From positions 62,001-126,000 of the forward strand of contig CALADM010000014.1 in NCBI GenBank assembly GCA_937890595.1: DNA of 64,000 nt. Reading direction: 5' to 3'. This document shows positions 61,341 through 64,000 of this stretch, one piece after another. Every line of letters starts with the position of its first letter. Position 1 is the stretch's first letter. The translations under genes and the position numbers were made by a program. This DNA comes from CAJMNU01 sp905214855. Lineage in GTDB: Bacteria > Bacillota > Clostridia > Lachnospirales > Lachnospiraceae. The notes under the pieces were generated by a model. The model made no database searches and was not told the DNA's origin. It worked only from the letters and a program-made list of their open reading frames with translations.

Positions 61341-62924
61341 ATGGAATGGAGAAACTTTTGGAGAAAAGCGTGTGTGGCTGTCATAACAGCAGGAGTACTG
61401 TGTGCTTCAGCAGGATGTTCCACTCAAACTGCATATGAGACCATTGCAACAAGAGCGAGGAATGATTCTGAGAGTACATCTGAACCAGAGACTTTGACTT
61501 TGGAGGCGGCAGAAGAGACAGAGGAGACAGAAGATGCCGCACCAGAATATTTAAGGATTGGTGTGAGACATTCTGTAGTAGCAATGCTTCAGGAAAGATT
61601 GATGGAGTTGGGATTTATGGATAACGATGAACCAACAAATTATTTTGGTGAAACCACCAAAGCATCAGTTATGAAGTTTCAGCGACAGTATGAACTTGCT
61701 CAAGATGGTGTTGTTGGAGCGGCAACTTTTCAGGCAATTATGTCTCCAGATGCAAAGTATTATATGGTAGAAAATGGAGTTTCTGGAGATGATATTTATC
61801 AGATCCAACAACGTCTTTATGAATTGGGATATTTGGCATCTGCTAATATGGTAACTGGAAATTTCGGTGATTCTACAGAAGCAGCAGTAAAAAAACTTCA
61901 GAGTGTCAATAATATCAAAGAGGATGGTAAAGTAGGGAAAGAAACATTTAATCTTTTATATAGTGATGAGATCAAACCCAATATGCTTGCATATGGAGAA
62001 AAAAGTGAGGTTGTTTTAGAAAGCCAAAAGAGATTGAAAGAACTTGGATATTTGACAACAGAACCAGATGGTACATACGGCAATGACACAGTGATTGCAG
62101 TAAAGCAGTTCCAGTCACGTAATGATCAGATTGTAGATGGTTATCTTGGACCTTCTACCCGTATAGCATTAAATAGCAGCAGTGCAACACCAAACGGACT
62201 TCGTCTGGGAGATGAGAGTGAGCAGGTTGTAAAGATACAGCAGCTTTTAAGTAAATACGGATATCTGTATTCAGGTAATGTAACAGGATATTATGGAGAA
62301 GTAACAGAGCAGGCGGTTAAGACATTCCAGTCTACGAATGGTCTGGTATCGGATGGTCTGGCAGGAGTGGCTACGATCAATAAATTGACTGGAAGTGATG
62401 TAAAAAAAGCACCTTCAAGAGCTTCATCGAGACCATCTACTTCCAATAATAATTCTAATAGTAATAATAGTTCAAAAAACAATAACTCAAAAAATAATAA
62501 TTCAAAAAATAATAACAATAATTCAGGAGGAACTTCAGGAGGAAGTACGATCTCTTCATCCGGAGGCGCATCTCGTTTGGTTTCTATTGCAAAATCTAAG
62601 TTGGGAAGCCCATATGTATGGGGAGCAAAAGGACCAAACCAGTTTGACTGTTCAGGATTTGTATATTGGTGTTTGAATCAGGCTGGTGTAAAACAAAGCT
62701 ATTTGACATCTGCTGGTTGGAGAAATGTGGGAAGATATGAAAAAATCACGAATTTCAACAGTTTACAGGCAGGAGATATTGTTGTTGTAAGAGGACATGT
62801 AGGAATTGCAGCAGGAGGCGGAATGGTAGTAGATGCTTCTTCTGGTAATGGTAAGGTTGTTTATCGAAGCCTGAGTTCTTGGTGGAGAAGTAATTTTATC
62901 TGTGGATGGAGAATTTTTGGATAA
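61341..62924 (+). CDS. NlpC/P60 lipoprotein with four peptidoglycan-binding repeats
   Basis: 527 residues. Lipobox ASAGC (about 26) after a signal peptide; four PG_binding_1-type repeats (about 70-350: VAMLQERLMELGFM, DDIYQIQQRLYELGYL, and alike); a linker rich in Ser and Asn (about 355-405); and a C-terminal NlpC/P60 peptidase with FDCSGFVYW (Cys about 436) and GHVGIAAGGG. Surface enzyme cutting peptidoglycan peptides. ATTATATA-type site before ATG; the promoter is modest. Confidence 0.92.
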   Translation: MEWRNFWRKACVAVITAGVLCASAGCSTQTAYETIATRARNDSESTSEPETLTLEAAEETEETEDAAPEYLRIGVRHSVVAMLQERLMELGFMDNDEPTNYFGETTKASVMKFQRQYELAQDGVVGAATFQAIMSPDAKYYMVENGVSGDDIYQIQQRLYELGYLASANMVTGNFGDSTEAAVKKLQSVNNIKEDGKVGKETFNLLYSDEIKPNMLAYGEKSEVVLESQKRLKELGYLTTEPDGTYGNDTVIAVKQFQSRNDQIVDGYLGPSTRIALNSSSATPNGLRLGDESEQVVKIQQLLSKYGYLYSGNVTGYYGEVTEQAVKTFQSTNGLVSDGLAGVATINKLTGSDVKKAPSRASSRPSTSNNNSNSNNSSKNNNSKNNNSKNNNNNSGGTSGGSTISSSGGASRLVSIAKSKLGSPYVWGAKGPNQFDCSGFVYWCLNQAGVKQSYLTSAGWRNVGRYEKITNFNSLQAGDIVVVRGHVGIAAGGGMVVDASSGNGKVVYRSLSSWWRSNFICGWRIFG

Positions 62925-62942
62925 AAAGTTTTCATAAATAAG

Positions 62943-62991
62943 GGCGTTAGTCTTTTAGAAGTCCATTCTCTTTAGGGGATGGGTAGTTGAC
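62943..62991 (+). repeat. IS200/IS605 right-end scar before ytvI
   Basis: CGTTAGT (62945-62951) and a tail ending GATGGGTAGTTGAC (to 62991). Over the last 33 bases about 26 match the right end at 55858-55890, and the changed bases keep the CCATTC/GGATGG hairpin. No transposase remains. It lies just after the NlpC gene and before ytvI. Confidence 0.7.
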
Positions 62992-63061
62992 TACTGAGTG
63001 GATGATACCAAATTTGTTTTAGTTTATTGGTTGTATAGAAAATAAAAAAATGACCGATACT

Positions 63062-64000
63062 ATGAGTGTACAAAAGAAGTACAAAACAGAAACGGGTGAG
63101 TCCATGGAAAAGCCAAGTGAAAAACTGAAGAAAATTGCATCAATTGTGGGAATTACTGGGGCGGTGTATGTTAGTTTGAAATATTTACTGCCCCTTGTAG
63201 TTCCTTTTTTAGTTGGATATGGGATTGCACTTTTTTTGAAAGAACCAGTCATGAGAGTACATGAAAATGTTTATTGGGTTTGGAAAGGAAAAAAATATTA
63301 TTTTCCCATAGCAGTGGCAGCTATGCTTCTTTTAATATGGATGATTGGTTTGATTGGAGCGATCTGTTATCTTGGCGGATGTAAATTGTTGGAGGAAATA
63401 CAGCATTTATCAATCGAATTTCCGATTATTTTGGAAACATTAGATTGGGAATTGATGAGAATATGTTGTAAAATAGAAGAAGTTTTTCATATAAAGAGTG
63501 GGGTAATACCAATTTTGGTAAGGGAAAGCATTTTAGATGCTATTTCTTATGCCAGAAAGGAAGTAATGCCTTATTTGGTTGGAAATTCTATGATTTTATT
63601 TCAGCGAACAGTACAAATAGTGGCTGTGATCTTTGTCACCTTGATGGCAGCCATTTTGTCTTTACAGGAGATGGAAGATTTAAGAAAGAAAAGAGAACAG
63701 TCTTTATTTCGTCAGGAATTTGCGTTAATTGGAAGCAGAGTCGTCAGAGTGGGAAAGGCATATGTAAAGACACAGGGGATTATTATGGCAGGTACGGCAT
63801 TTGTCTGTTCTGTGGGGCTTTTTTTGATGAAAAATCCTTATTATCTTCTACTTGGAGTGGTCATTGGTATTGTGGATGCTCTGCCAATTTTTGGAACAGG
63901 GACAATCTTTGTTCCGTGGATTTTAGTGAGTATACTACAAAAAGATTGGAAGATGGCGGGAGGTTTGCTTTTCATTTATGGAATCTGCTATGCTTTGAGA
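63062..64000 (+). CDS. ytvI: YtvI/AI-2E family transporter, 5' part
   Basis: Open to the window edge. Hydrophobic segments and the C-terminal-direction motif DALPIFGTGTIFVPW match the AI-2E transporter superfamily, closest in feel to the sporulation integral membrane protein YtvI (VGYGIALFLKEPV early on). Start is unclear: ATG 63050, 63062 and 63104 are in frame, none with a good ribosome site, possibly because the IS scar altered the upstream region. I give 63062. Confidence 0.75.
   Translation, partial: MSVQKKYKTETGESMEKPSEKLKKIASIVGITGAVYVSLKYLLPLVVPFLVGYGIALFLKEPVMRVHENVYWVWKGKKYYFPIAVAAMLLLIWMIGLIGAICYLGGCKLLEEIQHLSIEFPIILETLDWELMRICCKIEEVFHIKSGVIPILVRESILDAISYARKEVMPYLVGNSMILFQRTVQIVAVIFVTLMAAILSLQEMEDLRKKREQSLFRQEFALIGSRVVRVGKAYVKTQGIIMAGTAFVCSVGLFLMKNPYYLLLGVVIGIVDALPIFGTGTIFVPWILVSILQKDWKMAGGLLFIYGICYALR

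Overview
The window looks like a chromosome segment of an anaerobic, spore-forming Clostridia member, most likely Lachnospiraceae-like: AT-rich, strong GGAGG ribosome sites, a spore-cortex amidase gene, MecA, a Spo0A-type DNA-binding domain, selenium-dependent molybdenum hydroxylase genes and a B12-binding radical SAM protein. No rRNA, tRNA or CRISPR array was seen. All identifications are by reading motifs; no database search was run.

Region 1 (1-21.7 kb) is a divergent purine/urate catabolism and selenium-molybdenum hydroxylase cluster. Leftward: a YheO-type PAS/HTH regulator, ygeX, ygeY, ygeW, ridA and arcC. Rightward: ssnA, ygfK, a DUF3343 protein, a fused selenium-dependent xanthine dehydrogenase, hydA, selD, a GNAT acetyltransferase, yedF, yqeB, a class V aminotransferase, yqeC and mocA. 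The hydroxylase would oxidise the purine, the amidohydrolases and YgeW/YgeY would open and trim it, YgeX with RidA would turn diaminopropionate into pyruvate and ammonia, and ArcC would recover ATP from carbamoyl phosphate. The selD-mocA genes supply selenium and mature the cofactor.

Region 2 (21.7-28.7 kb) holds mecA, a kinase fused to a degenerate ParA-like domain (with an odd start-stop at its expected start codon), a second ParA-like protein, a GH18 glycosidase and a metallophosphoesterase lipoprotein.

Region 3 (28.8-33.7 kb) is the most striking part. The spore-cortex amidase gene cwlD is split in its first zinc-ligand motif by a 4,176-bp element. The element carries a large serine recombinase, two XRE regulators, a 33-codon ORF and a stand-alone Spo0A C-terminal-type DNA-binding protein. 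Joining the halves at a shared GGGCA restores an in-frame 233-residue CwlD with all four zinc ligands. This is the architecture of a skin-like, sporulation-linked excisable element, but in cwlD instead of sigK.

Region 4 (33.7-53.9 kb) is mostly housekeeping: YhcH, asnA, Sua5, dCMP deaminase, a radical SAM protein, an exonuclease, a VanW protein, an AIRS-domain protein, an Lrp regulator and aminotransferase, trmL, a heterodimeric ABC exporter behind a structured leader with a small ORF, a GIY-YIG protein, a thioredoxin-like lipoprotein, a hemolysin III protein, a 2-hydroxyacid dehydrogenase and a tandem GH43 enzyme.

Region 5 (53.9-64 kb) has a MATE transporter gene wrecked by an IS200/IS605 element whose TnpB carries an internal deletion. 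After it come an AEC transporter, a pseudouridine synthase, an SDR oxidoreductase, a flavoprotein with a pentapeptide repeat, an NlpC/P60 lipoprotein and the start of a YtvI-like permease. Right-end scars of the same IS family lie at 16.5 kb and 62.9 kb.
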